Assembly (NCBI RefSeq): GCF_927798175.1
Contig: NZ_CAKMMP010000011.1
Span: forward strand, 186,001 to 250,000
DNA from: Paenibacillus sp. JJ-223
GTDB taxonomy: Bacteria > Bacillota > Bacilli > Paenibacillales > Paenibacillaceae
Direction: 5' to 3'
DNA: 64,000 nucleotides
Shown piece after piece: positions 43,736-51,224 of this stretch (its first letter is position 1; every line of letters starts with the position of its first letter). Below the pieces are notes generated by a model, which did no database searches, was not told the DNA's origin, and worked only from the letters and a program-made list of their open reading frames with translations. A program made the translations under genes and the position numbers.

Positions 43736-43918
43736 TTAGCAACAAGTCAACCAGGAAGAAGGCGAAACCGAATTATAATGACACTCATGACTCACCGTGC
43801 AGAACACGCCGCCGCTTTTCGCAGCCTCGATGGCCGCTACCGCGCCCGTAATGACCATGAGCTCGTCATCACTGATGTCTTCGATTGCTCCCAATGCTTC
43901 AAAATTGAATTCTTTCAT
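43736..43918 (-). CDS. lanA: Class II lanthipeptide precursor, mersacidin/plantaricin C type
   Basis: 60 residues. The leader (1-26) is acidic and ends in a class II processing motif 'DDELMVITGA'. The downstream 34 residues contain S35, the lipid II-binding signature C40-T-V-S-H-E-C46 (compare CTLTSEC), and a tail 'SSWLTCC' like plantaricin C's 'TWVCC'. Four Cys (40, 46, 59, 60) allow up to four thioether rings; S35-C40 and T41-C46 have the same 5-residue spacing as in plantaricin C. A second possible cut site, S-G-G at 35-37, is present. GGAGG 8 nt upstream fixes ATG 43918. It is followed by a terminator and lanM. Confidence 0.93.
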   Translation of the reverse strand: MKEFNFEALGAIEDISDDELMVITGAVAAIEAAKSGGVFCTVSHECHYNSVSPSSWLTCC

Positions 43919-44268
43919 TGAGAAAACCTCCATTCGAATAATTTTTTTATGAATAGCTTAAATTAAGCTAAACACCACATTAAATAAACATTTTATTACA
44001 TTATTTAAATATTTTGTAAATCTTCTATACTCATAATCTACCATACTATTCTAGTATTTGTAAATAGTTTCCTTAAATTTTTTTCCAACATTTTTACAAA
44101 AAATGCAGCCTGCCTACAATGCCTCGTCACTCCAAGTTCTTTTGACAGTTCAAAGAATGCACTCCTCAAAGCATTGAACGATCCAATGAATCATATAAAA
44201 CGTCCTTATGTATCTTTCTATCGTTGTTATAGGCATAAACGTCAAAGAGTCCCGTCCCCGAAAGATAC
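43919..44268 (-). promoter_or_regulatory. lanA promoter region
   Basis: 350 bp, very AT-rich, between the kinase stop and lanA. On the minus strand a TTTACA (44064-44059), an 18-nt spacer and TAGATT (44040-44035) form a candidate promoter, with ATTTAAGG(A)AA just upstream (44078-44069), a sequence also found before lanF. A downstream alternative starts at TTTACA near 44019. No gene was recognised here. Confidence 0.5.
43954..43970. promoter_or_regulatory. 17-bp perfect palindrome in the lanA leader
   Basis: TAGCTTAA-A-TTAAGCTA lies 36 bp before the lanA start codon. It could be an operator or a small RNA hairpin in the 5' leader. Confidence 0.5.
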
Positions 44269-45654
44269 CTATCGGGATAGGGGAAGCTCTATAACAGCCC
44301 ACAAACCTGCTCCAACGTCGCTTTTCAAGATCAGCTTGCCCTTGTGAGCTTGGGCAATTCGCGAAACCATAGGTAAGCCCAAGCCGTGTCCTTGCCGGGA
44401 AGGCCGTTTTCGCCCTGCGGCGTAGGGCAGCATGACGACATCGGACAGTTCCTCCTTGGCAATGCCCTGGCCGTCATCGGACACCACAAAATGACAAAAG
44501 CCATCGGTTGAAGAACGCAATGTTTGCAGCCGGATCGTGCATCCTTCGGAGTTGTGCCGGATACTGTTCTGTATTAAATTCGTGACGGCCCGATATAGAA
44601 GACGCTCATCGCCCATCACCTGCAAACTTTCGTCCTGTACTTGAAGCACGATGTCGTACCGATCATCCAACCCGTTGTTCAAAAAGTCGGATACGACCTG
44701 TCTCGCGAGCACAGAGAGCCGGATCGGCTTCATCTGCAGCGGCTGCATCTCATATTCGAGCATGGATACCAGGTTGAGATCGCTGACGAGCGAACGCAGG
44801 CGTTCTCCTTGCCGACGGATGATCCCAGCTTGATGGCTGGCCTCCTCGGGCAGCTCCTCCCTCTCCTCCAGCTCGCTTGCGTAACCCAAAATCATGGAGA
44901 GCGGCGTCCGTATGTCATGCGATATGCCTGCGATCCAGTTCGAGCGGGCCTCGTCCCTTGCCTTTAATGCCTCGTTTTTTTCCTGCAGCATGCGGGACGC
45001 GGAGTTGATGCTCTGGGAAAGGTCGCTGAAAATACCGCCGTTCTCCACATGCACGGGCTTTCCTTTTGCAAGCGCATGGATGCTTTCCATGAGTGGACGG
45101 ATGCTGCGAATCAGGCGTGTTCCGATCAGTATGGACACCACCAACGCCAGAACTACATTGCATACCAATAGCAGCAGGATGCGCAGCGGAAGGGATCTCA
45201 ACCAATCTGCGAGAAAATCAAGCTGATATTTCCCGTGGGAGTTCTTGGGGTATCCTACCACTAACAGACCGTTCGCGTGTTCCCACACATACACCGGGTA
45301 CTCCATGAGATAATATCTGGAAAACTTTGCGACATCGGTTACGCTGTACGATCGTGGAATTTCAGTCGGCAAATGCTCGCTCCACTGCACCTTCCCCTGC
45401 TCGTCCAGCAGCATCGCCCAAGCCTGATGCGCACCAAGCAGGCCGGAGGATTCCGCATTTAGCTCATAACCTCCCTGTCCATCCTCCGCAAGACCGCTTG
45501 AGAGCTGCTTCACAACCGCTTCAGGCGAAGGACCCTCATGAAGCTCTTTAAAGATCAGTGAACCGAGCAGGATTAAGTTGAATATGAGAAGCATAACGGA
45601 TACGAGAATGGTGGAACCGACGAATCGCCTGAGAATGCGGACGGCCCCATCCAT
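44269..45654 (-). CDS. Sensor histidine kinase of the lanthipeptide locus
   Basis: 461 residues. Two transmembrane helices (about 12-35 and 157-178) flank an extracytoplasmic sensor of about 120 residues. A HAMP-like linker, HisKA with His246 (AGISHDIRTPLSM) and an ATPase domain (N box LIQNSIRHNSEG, DDGQGI, GLGLPMV) follow. EnvZ/OmpR-type. A domain outside the cell is consistent with sensing a peptide, possibly the lanthipeptide itself or cell wall stress. Its ATG overlaps the regulator stop (TAATG). Confidence 0.92.
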   Translation of the reverse strand: MDGAVRILRRFVGSTILVSVMLLIFNLILLGSLIFKELHEGPSPEAVVKQLSSGLAEDGQGGYELNAESSGLLGAHQAWAMLLDEQGKVQWSEHLPTEIPRSYSVTDVAKFSRYYLMEYPVYVWEHANGLLVVGYPKNSHGKYQLDFLADWLRSLPLRILLLLVCNVVLALVVSILIGTRLIRSIRPLMESIHALAKGKPVHVENGGIFSDLSQSINSASRMLQEKNEALKARDEARSNWIAGISHDIRTPLSMILGYASELEEREELPEEASHQAGIIRRQGERLRSLVSDLNLVSMLEYEMQPLQMKPIRLSVLARQVVSDFLNNGLDDRYDIVLQVQDESLQVMGDERLLYRAVTNLIQNSIRHNSEGCTIRLQTLRSSTDGFCHFVVSDDGQGIAKEELSDVVMLPYAAGRKRPSRQGHGLGLPMVSRIAQAHKGKLILKSDVGAGLWAVIELPLSR

Positions 45655-46370
45655 TAACGCGCCTCCTGAACAGCGAGCAGCTTATACCCCAGCCCCCGCA
45701 CGGTCTGCAAATACATCGGCTTGGACGGGTCCTCCTCAATCTTCTCCCGGATGCGGCGCACATGAACCATCAGCGTGTTTTCATATCCGAAGCTTTCATC
45801 CCCCCAGACGGCCTGGCATAGTGCATCGCTCGTTACGATTCGGCCCTGATTCTCGTACAGCTTGACCAGAATGGCATGCTCCTTGGCCGTCAGGGGATGC
45901 TCGCTATCCCCCCTTTGCACCGTTGCGCTTTCCAAATCGATGACTTGCGAACCGAGGCGAAACACAGGCAATCTTTCCACGACCGGTGCCGCGTATACCC
46001 GTTTCAAAATAGCCATTAGCCGCAAAATCAACTCTCTCGGCAAGAAGGGCTTTACCATGTAATCGTCCGCGCCCAAGCCAAGGCCCAGCAATCGATCTTC
46101 ATCTTCGCCTCGGGCCGACAAGAACAATACAGGCATATCCGAGAATGAGCGAATGGACGAGAGCAGGGAAAAACCGTCTCCGTCCGGAAGCATCACGTCC
46201 AGAATCGCGGCATCCGGCTTTTCCATCCTGCATACCGAGAGTGCATTGGCAAAGTTGTCTGCCGTGTATACCCGAAAAAAACCTTCTTTTCGCAAAAACC
46301 GTTCAATCATCTCCCGTATTTCAGGTTCATCGTCCACAATCAGTATTTTTTTGTTCTTCATTGTATCCAA
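45654..46370 (-). CDS. OmpR-family response regulator of the lanthipeptide locus
   Basis: 238 residues. Receiver domain with Asp58 (AAILDVMLPDGDG) and Lys in YMVKPF, then a winged-helix Trans_reg_C domain ending 'VHVRRIREKIEEDPSKPMYLQTVRGLGYKLL'. It likely controls the divergent lanFEG immunity operon, whose promoter has an 11-bp spaced direct repeat, and perhaps lanA. The start is TTG at 46370 with AAAGGTGAT upstream; ATG 46361 is an alternative with poorer spacing. Confidence 0.93.
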   Translation of the reverse strand: MDTMKNKKILIVDDEPEIREMIERFLRKEGFFRVYTADNFANALSVCRMEKPDAAILDVMLPDGDGFSLLSSIRSFSDMPVLFLSARGEDEDRLLGLGLGADDYMVKPFLPRELILRLMAILKRVYAAPVVERLPVFRLGSQVIDLESATVQRGDSEHPLTAKEHAILVKLYENQGRIVTSDALCQAVWGDESFGYENTLMVHVRRIREKIEEDPSKPMYLQTVRGLGYKLLAVQEAR

Positions 46371-46542
46371 TTCACATCACCTTTTTTTAAACTAGGTACG
46401 CTTCTGGTGCGGCAGTACGGTTCCCCGGCACTGCACTAAGAACTTTCTTCGGCTTTTTCCAACATTCCATGAATTTACATCTACAGACTTTTTTCTTATT
46501 ATACATGATAAAGGCATTCACCCGATATTTTCCAATTTCATT

Positions 46543-46595
46543 TAAGGTAAATGTAAGGTTACCTTCAGCGGGGAGCAAGGCGATGACGCTATATT
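46543..46595 (+). promoter_or_regulatory. lanF promoter with response-regulator-type direct repeat
   Basis: TAAGGT at 46543-46548 is repeated at 46554-46559, an 11-bp phase typical of OmpR-family binding sites. A TATATT -10 follows at 46590-46595 with no good -35, as for promoters needing an activator. Confidence 0.6.
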
Positions 46596-46639
46596 GGGGA
46601 CAACGGGATAAATCGAGTTGAAATGGAGTTGAGACGACG

Positions 46640-47557
46640 ATGAGCATACAACCCATCGTAGAAACGCGGCAGTTGACCAAAACCTACGGCGGCGTAGAGC
46701 GCGTGCATCAAGTCAACCTTTGCGTGGAAACCGGACAAATCTATGGATTTTTGGGTCCCAACGGGGCCGGCAAAACAACGACGCTAAAAATGCTGCTAGG
46801 CTTGATCAAACCTACGGAAGGCACCATACGGGTTTTTGGCAAAGACCTGAGCAAGCATCGCCCCACGATCCTGAACCAGACGGGTTCGCTGATCGAATCC
46901 CCCTCCTACTACGGCCATCTGACCGGATTGGAAAACATGAGAGTGATGCAGCGGTTGCGGAATGCTCCTGCGAAAAACATCGACAAGGTGCTGCAAATCG
47001 TCCGCCTCGAAAATCAGAAGCACAAGCAGGCGGATCAATATTCGCTCGGCATGAAGCAGCGTCTCGGGATCGCCATGGCTTTGCTTGCCTTTCCCAAACT
47101 GCTGATTCTGGATGAACCCACGAACGGCCTTGACCCTTCCGGTATCGGCGAGATCCGCGAGCTGATCAAGTCCCTGCCGGGGCAATATGGCATCACCGTG
47201 CTGCTCTCCAGCCACCTGTTATCCGAAATCGAACAGATTGCCACATCCGTCGGCATCATTAGTGACGGGAGATTGATGTACCAAGGAACGATGCAGGAAC
47301 TGCAGGCCAGCAACAGGGCAACGATCCATTTCCAAACGGCAGATCCTGCCCGGGCGGAGAAAATTTTGCTTACGCAGGGTTATATGCCCAAAACAAAAGA
47401 AAAACAGCTGGTCTTCGATTATCTCCGCGATGAGGAAGTGTCCCGCTTGAACAGAATTCTGGTGGAACAGGAAATCGCCGTAACGCGCATCGAAGAGCAC
47501 AAAAAAAGCCTGGAGGACATCTTCCTTGATCTTACCGGGAAGGAGCGGAGTTTATAA
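46640..47557 (+). CDS. lanF: Lanthipeptide immunity ABC transporter ATPase LanF
   Basis: 305 residues, BcrA/LanF type. Walker A GPNGAGKT (39-46), signature-like QYSLGMKQR (133-141), Walker B LLILDEPTNGLDP, and switch His in LLSSHLLSEIEQ. The Q-loop position holds Glu86 (GSLIESPSYYGHLTG), the 'E-loop' known for lantibiotic self-immunity ATPases. With LanE and LanG it should expel the lanthipeptide from the membrane of the producer. The stop overlaps the lanE start (TAATG). Confidence 0.93.
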   Translation: MSIQPIVETRQLTKTYGGVERVHQVNLCVETGQIYGFLGPNGAGKTTTLKMLLGLIKPTEGTIRVFGKDLSKHRPTILNQTGSLIESPSYYGHLTGLENMRVMQRLRNAPAKNIDKVLQIVRLENQKHKQADQYSLGMKQRLGIAMALLAFPKLLILDEPTNGLDPSGIGEIRELIKSLPGQYGITVLLSSHLLSEIEQIATSVGIISDGRLMYQGTMQELQASNRATIHFQTADPARAEKILLTQGYMPKTKEKQLVFDYLRDEEVSRLNRILVEQEIAVTRIEEHKKSLEDIFLDLTGKERSL

Positions 47558-48306
47558 TGAAGGCACTCGCGCTGGAGTATTTCAAAATTCGACGCAAAAA
47601 GATTTGGGTCATGCTGACCCTGTTTCTCGCCGCCGAGATGATCTGGGCAGCGATGTCTATCAGTATTTCCATCTCCCGCAGCGCGTCTAACGCAAACTGG
47701 GAGGCCCTCATTTTCAGCATCGCTTCCATGAACGGATTGTTCCTTCCCATCATCTCGGCGATTGTCGTCTCCCGCATCTGCGACATGGAGCACAAGGGCA
47801 GCACCTGGAAAATGCTGATGACTACCAATATCGGGCGCAATGAGGTATACACCGCCAAGTACGTCTGTTCCAACAGCCTGATTCTGTACGGCATTCTGGC
47901 TCAGGCCGTGTTCATCGTCGCTTTTGGTCTTTCCAAAAACATACCGGGCCCTCTCCCGTTCTCCCTGCTCGGGCAGTTCGTGATCGGGACACTGCTTACG
48001 ACGCTTGCGATTACCGCTCTTCAACAATGGTTATCGCTCACCGTCCATAACCAGGCCTTTGCGCTGTGCCTTGGCATGCTCGGAGGATTCATCGGAACGA
48101 CGTCTGGCTTGTTTCCCGCAGGCGTTCGGCACCTTTTTATCTGGTCCTACTACATGGATCTCACTCCGGTGACGTATATTTATGGCGCTTCCTCGGGGTC
48201 TTACGTTTCTGGCAGCCTGCCTGGCGGACTGCTTGCCGCCGCCCTGCTCATGGCAATCTTGTTTTACATCGCGGGCAATATCCATGTCTCACGACAAGAC
48301 GTATAA
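47557..48306 (+). CDS. lanE: Lanthipeptide immunity permease LanE
   Basis: 249 residues with six transmembrane helices, ABC-2/MutE-EpiE type: 'MKALALEYFKIRRKKIWVMLTLFLAAEMIW', 'CDMEHKGSTWKMLMTTNIGRNEVYTAKYVCSN'. The latter is the conserved coupling segment of lantibiotic protection permeases. One of two different permeases, pairing with LanG under LanF. Confidence 0.9.
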   Translation: MKALALEYFKIRRKKIWVMLTLFLAAEMIWAAMSISISISRSASNANWEALIFSIASMNGLFLPIISAIVVSRICDMEHKGSTWKMLMTTNIGRNEVYTAKYVCSNSLILYGILAQAVFIVAFGLSKNIPGPLPFSLLGQFVIGTLLTTLAITALQQWLSLTVHNQAFALCLGMLGGFIGTTSGLFPAGVRHLFIWSYYMDLTPVTYIYGASSGSYVSGSLPGGLLAAALLMAILFYIAGNIHVSRQDV

Positions 48307-48318
48307 GGAGGAAACCAC

Positions 48319-49050
48319 ATGATCCGAAGCATTTCCGCCGAATGGCTCAAGCTGAGGCATTCCCGGATCAGCCTGGTGTTGGCCATTCTGCCCATTATCA
48401 GCCTGCTGATCGGATGCTTCAACTATTATTTCAACCAGGCCGCACTTCAGAATGGATGGTACAGCCTTTGGACGCAGGTGAGCCTGTTTTACGGGGAGTT
48501 TTTTCTGCCGATCCTGATCGCGATATGCTGCGCCTTCGTCTGCAGACTGGAGCATAACAATCGTAATTGGAACATGGTGCTCTCGTCCCCGATGTCCGTT
48601 ACCAGCTTCTTTATGGCAAAATTGGTTATCGTCGGCGTGCTGATTCTGGCAGCCCAAGGGTTCTTTATGTTTATGTATTGGGCTGCAGGGAAGCTGTTTG
48701 CCATTCCTGACGCCTTCCCCATGGAGACCATCATATGGAGTCTGCGCGGTTGGTTCGCATCCCTATCGATCGCCGCTTTGCAGCTCGGCCTGTCGATCCG
48801 CATCCGCAGCTTCGCCACGCCGATCGGTATCGGCCTGTGCGCCGTCTTCCTTGGCTTGGGGATGTACGTACTCAAAATCGGCATGCTGTTTCCCCATTCT
48901 CTGCTGACCATCGGCATGGGCGTCCTGAGCCAGACAGGACTCACACGGGCCCAGAACGTCCTGTTTATGTTGATGAATATCGCGTTTATACTGATTTTTG
49001 CTTTCTGGTCGATACATCGCCTGAAAACCAAGGACATCGTCTCGTCCTAA
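48319..49050 (+). CDS. lanG: Lanthipeptide immunity permease LanG
   Basis: 243 residues, six helices, MutG-type. 'MIRSISAEWLKLRHSRISLVLAILPIISLLIGCFNYYFNQ' and 'LEHNNRNWNMVLSSPMSVTSFFMAKLVIV' match the second permease of LanFEG systems. AAGGAGG lies 10 nt upstream, and the gene is only 12 bp after lanE. Confidence 0.9.
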   Translation: MIRSISAEWLKLRHSRISLVLAILPIISLLIGCFNYYFNQAALQNGWYSLWTQVSLFYGEFFLPILIAICCAFVCRLEHNNRNWNMVLSSPMSVTSFFMAKLVIVGVLILAAQGFFMFMYWAAGKLFAIPDAFPMETIIWSLRGWFASLSIAALQLGLSIRIRSFATPIGIGLCAVFLGLGMYVLKIGMLFPHSLLTIGMGVLSQTGLTRAQNVLFMLMNIAFILIFAFWSIHRLKTKDIVSS

Positions 49051-49087
49051 AACAAACGTCATCATCCATTAAGGAGGGTAGGTCCCC

Positions 49088-49441
49088 ATGAAAAAAGCAT
49101 TCACCTTACTGGCTGTGGGACTGGTCATCTTGACTGGCCTGTGGCTGTTTTTCATGAATCCGGCCAAGCTGACCCCAGACAATCCGGCAGGCAAAACGAT
49201 TTATTACACCGTCGTAAATCAGGAAAGCGCCACGACGGATAGCAATGGCCGATACGCGTATGAGCTGACCGGTTACACGGATGAGGGAAAATCGAAACAA
49301 CTCAGCTTTACCGCAAGCAAGCCGCTTCAGCAGGGCGCATTCCTGAAATTGTACGTAACCACCTTGCGCGGAGTCACGCATTGGGAAGAGGTCAGTGCAA
49401 ATGATCTTCCTGGCGAAGCACGACAGTTATCTTCCCAATAG
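49088..49441 (+). CDS. YxeA-family (DUF1093) protein in the immunity operon
   Basis: 117 residues. One N-terminal membrane anchor or signal peptide (about 5-24), then a small beta-rich extracytoplasmic domain: 'GKTIYYTVVNQES', 'YAYELTGYTDEGKSKQLSFTASKPLQQGAFLKLYVT'. This is the YxeA/DUF1093 fold, often found beside bacitracin- or lantibiotic-type ABC transporters. Its role here may be accessory immunity, which is inference. AAGGAGG lies upstream, and the gene is 37 bp after lanG. Confidence 0.85.
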   Translation: MKKAFTLLAVGLVILTGLWLFFMNPAKLTPDNPAGKTIYYTVVNQESATTDSNGRYAYELTGYTDEGKSKQLSFTASKPLQQGAFLKLYVTTLRGVTHWEEVSANDLPGEARQLSSQ

Positions 49442-49492
49442 CATCCGGAATCGCCTACGGAAGCGTGCCGTATTCATCTCCTCGCACCAAAC

Positions 49493-49545
49493 AACCCCGG
49501 TAATACGGACGGAGGGCAGCTGCCTCCGTTCATATTGCCGGGGTT
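49493..49545. terminator. Large bidirectional hairpin between immunity and lipase operons
   Basis: AACCCCGG...CGGAGG pairs with CCTCCG...CCGGGGTT over more than 20 positions with one internal loop. It separates convergent operons. T-richness is weak on both sides. Confidence 0.7.
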
Positions 49546-49604
49546 CAATTTATAAAGTCCATGGAATTTATTTTATGAACCGGATCGGATGGGGTGCAAA
49601 TGGC

Positions 49605-49877
49605 TTACCTCGACTGGTCCGTCTGGATCATGGCCTCAATATACTGCAATAAACTCCGCTTCTGCTCCTCAATGGATTGTATGCGGCTCGACAGACCTGC
49701 AAAAAAGGCTTCGATCTGCTGCCTGACATGATCGGCCGATTGCCCTTTCCAGTCTTCCAACCGTTTGTAAAGCGCCCTCGCTTCCTGTTCATCCGCCTGC
49801 AGGCGCACCAGCAGCTGGGACAGCTCCCTTTCCGCAGTCCGGAGATCATTGAGCTCTACAAGCAATTGTCCGTTCAC
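49605..49877 (-). CDS. WXG100-superfamily small helical protein
   Basis: 90 residues forming two helices around a W-K-G turn (Trp43 to Gly45): 'ALYKRLEDWKGQSADHVRQQIEAFF'. This is the helix-WXG-helix pattern of type VII secretion (Ess) small proteins. It lies 52 bp downstream of the lipase gene with GTG start 49877 and AAGGAGGG upstream. It probably forms a complex with the C-terminal domain of the lipase and guides its export. Closest by context to the Lap/TlaA-type partners of secreted toxins. Confidence 0.8.
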   Translation of the reverse strand: MNGQLLVELNDLRTAERELSQLLVRLQADEQEARALYKRLEDWKGQSADHVRQQIEAFFAGLSSRIQSIEEQKRSLLQYIEAMIQTDQSR

Positions 49878-49928
49878 TTCGCTCCCTCCTTATGTACACC
49901 TTCTAACCAGGCAACAAGTGACTATGCC

Positions 49929-51209
49929 CTATCGGGCAAAACTAACCTGCGTTTGGTCCGCCTGCCGGAATTCTTCGGCTTTTTGCTCAATGAAGTTCAA
50001 AAACTGGCTTGTGTGTTTCATATGCCAAGTACCCAGTTCGTTCATCGAGGCATCCAATTGGCCAACGATCGGCTCCAGCCTTCGGCTGCGGCTGGAATGC
50101 AGATATTGCATCATGCGGCCCCGCACCGCGTTCAGTTCCCCGTTGCATTGCTGGGCATGCTGCTTCCAGCGAGTGGCCACGTCTTTGAGTTCTTCCGGGG
50201 TAACCTGGATCGTGCCCGCAACCGCCCCCATGGCAATTTCGCCTGCGCGAATGCCAATGTTACGCATAAACAGGGCAAGATCACTCAGCGCGTTGGACGG
50301 CTGTCTTGGCGTGCGTGCGATCCGTTCGCCGGTGACGGGGTCGTACAATTCGTTGGACACGTAGCCATTTTCGAACTCATAGCGATCCAGGCTATGATAA
50401 TCTTTGCCCCCGAAGGTGTTTTTGATCTTGTCGATCATGCTCATGTCGTCGTTCATGTCTTGGTAATTCGAATCGATGTAATAGGTAGAGCCGACGTGGC
50501 GGTCGTATCCTCCAAAAAACCCGCTGGCCACGAAATCGCCCGGATGCCCGAAATTGATGATCTGGCTGTCGAATTCTCCATCCTCGGCCTTACGCTTCAT
50601 GCCCGGCGTCAGACTTGAAATGACGGATGGCGCGCTGAACGTGACTGCAGGCAGGCCCGTATACACCGCGGCGTACTGCGCATTACCGCCGCCAAGCGAA
50701 TGTCCTGTCAGCGAAAAGTCCAGATCCTTGTGTTTTTTCTGCATATCCTTGGCATAATCCTCAGCCTCGTACATCTGGTTTGGTCCAAAGGAAAGGTGTT
50801 TATCGATCCCTTTATCCACTTCGCCGAAAAAATTTTCCACTGCGGTCATGCCCGTAACGTCCTTGACCTTCTGAATGCCTCCTGACAGCCAGTCGGGCCG
50901 CAGATCCATGCTTTGATCGATTTTGCGCCCCAACTCGGGAAGCGCAATCTGTCCGTCCGCGAACAAGTCGGGAGCCATGCGATCCAGTCCGGCACTGCCT
51001 TCGGTTCCCCGATAAGCGATTACCGCCTGATTGGTTTCCGGGTTGTAAAAGGTCACCGCATCGAATCCCGACCTCTTGTTCCCATGGCTGTCTTCAAGCA
51101 CCTTCCAGCCCGGCAAGTCCTGCACCTCGTCCCCTTCTTTGAAATCGCGGTAGGCAAGCTGGGACATCGTCTTGTACGTTTCGTCATCGATTTTCTGTCC
51201 TTGGCTCAA
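49929..51209 (-). CDS. Lipase-fold protein with C-terminal WXG100-like domain (putative T7SS toxin)
   Basis: 426 residues. An N-terminal alpha/beta hydrolase (DUF2974/class 3 lipase-like) has nucleophile Ser171 in TGHSLGGG and plausible Asp225 (GHPGDFVAS) and His272 (KDYHSLDRY), with 'AVIAYRGTEGS' upstream. A short hydrophobic stretch (about 312-332) leads into a helical domain (334-418), 'VTPEELKDVATRWKQHAQQCNGELNAVRGRMMQYL', which looks like a WXG100 unit lacking the Trp-x-Gly. Toxin first and targeting domain last is the reverse of LXG toxins. TTG start 51209, 6 nt after GGGGAG. Between a lipoprotein gene and a WXG gene. Confidence 0.85.
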   Translation of the reverse strand: MSQGQKIDDETYKTMSQLAYRDFKEGDEVQDLPGWKVLEDSHGNKRSGFDAVTFYNPETNQAVIAYRGTEGSAGLDRMAPDLFADGQIALPELGRKIDQSMDLRPDWLSGGIQKVKDVTGMTAVENFFGEVDKGIDKHLSFGPNQMYEAEDYAKDMQKKHKDLDFSLTGHSLGGGNAQYAAVYTGLPAVTFSAPSVISSLTPGMKRKAEDGEFDSQIINFGHPGDFVASGFFGGYDRHVGSTYYIDSNYQDMNDDMSMIDKIKNTFGGKDYHSLDRYEFENGYVSNELYDPVTGERIARTPRQPSNALSDLALFMRNIGIRAGEIAMGAVAGTIQVTPEELKDVATRWKQHAQQCNGELNAVRGRMMQYLHSSRSRRLEPIVGQLDASMNELGTWHMKHTSQFLNFIEQKAEEFRQADQTQVSFAR

Positions 51210-51224
51210 ACTGTTCTCCCCTCC

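Noticed and set aside
44150..44194. 14-codon frame (MIHWIVQCFEECIL) in the lanA upstream region, with AAGGA 8 nt before it
   Set aside because: Too short to judge, hydrophobic by chance in AT-rich DNA, and no terminator or motif links it to the lanthipeptide genes.
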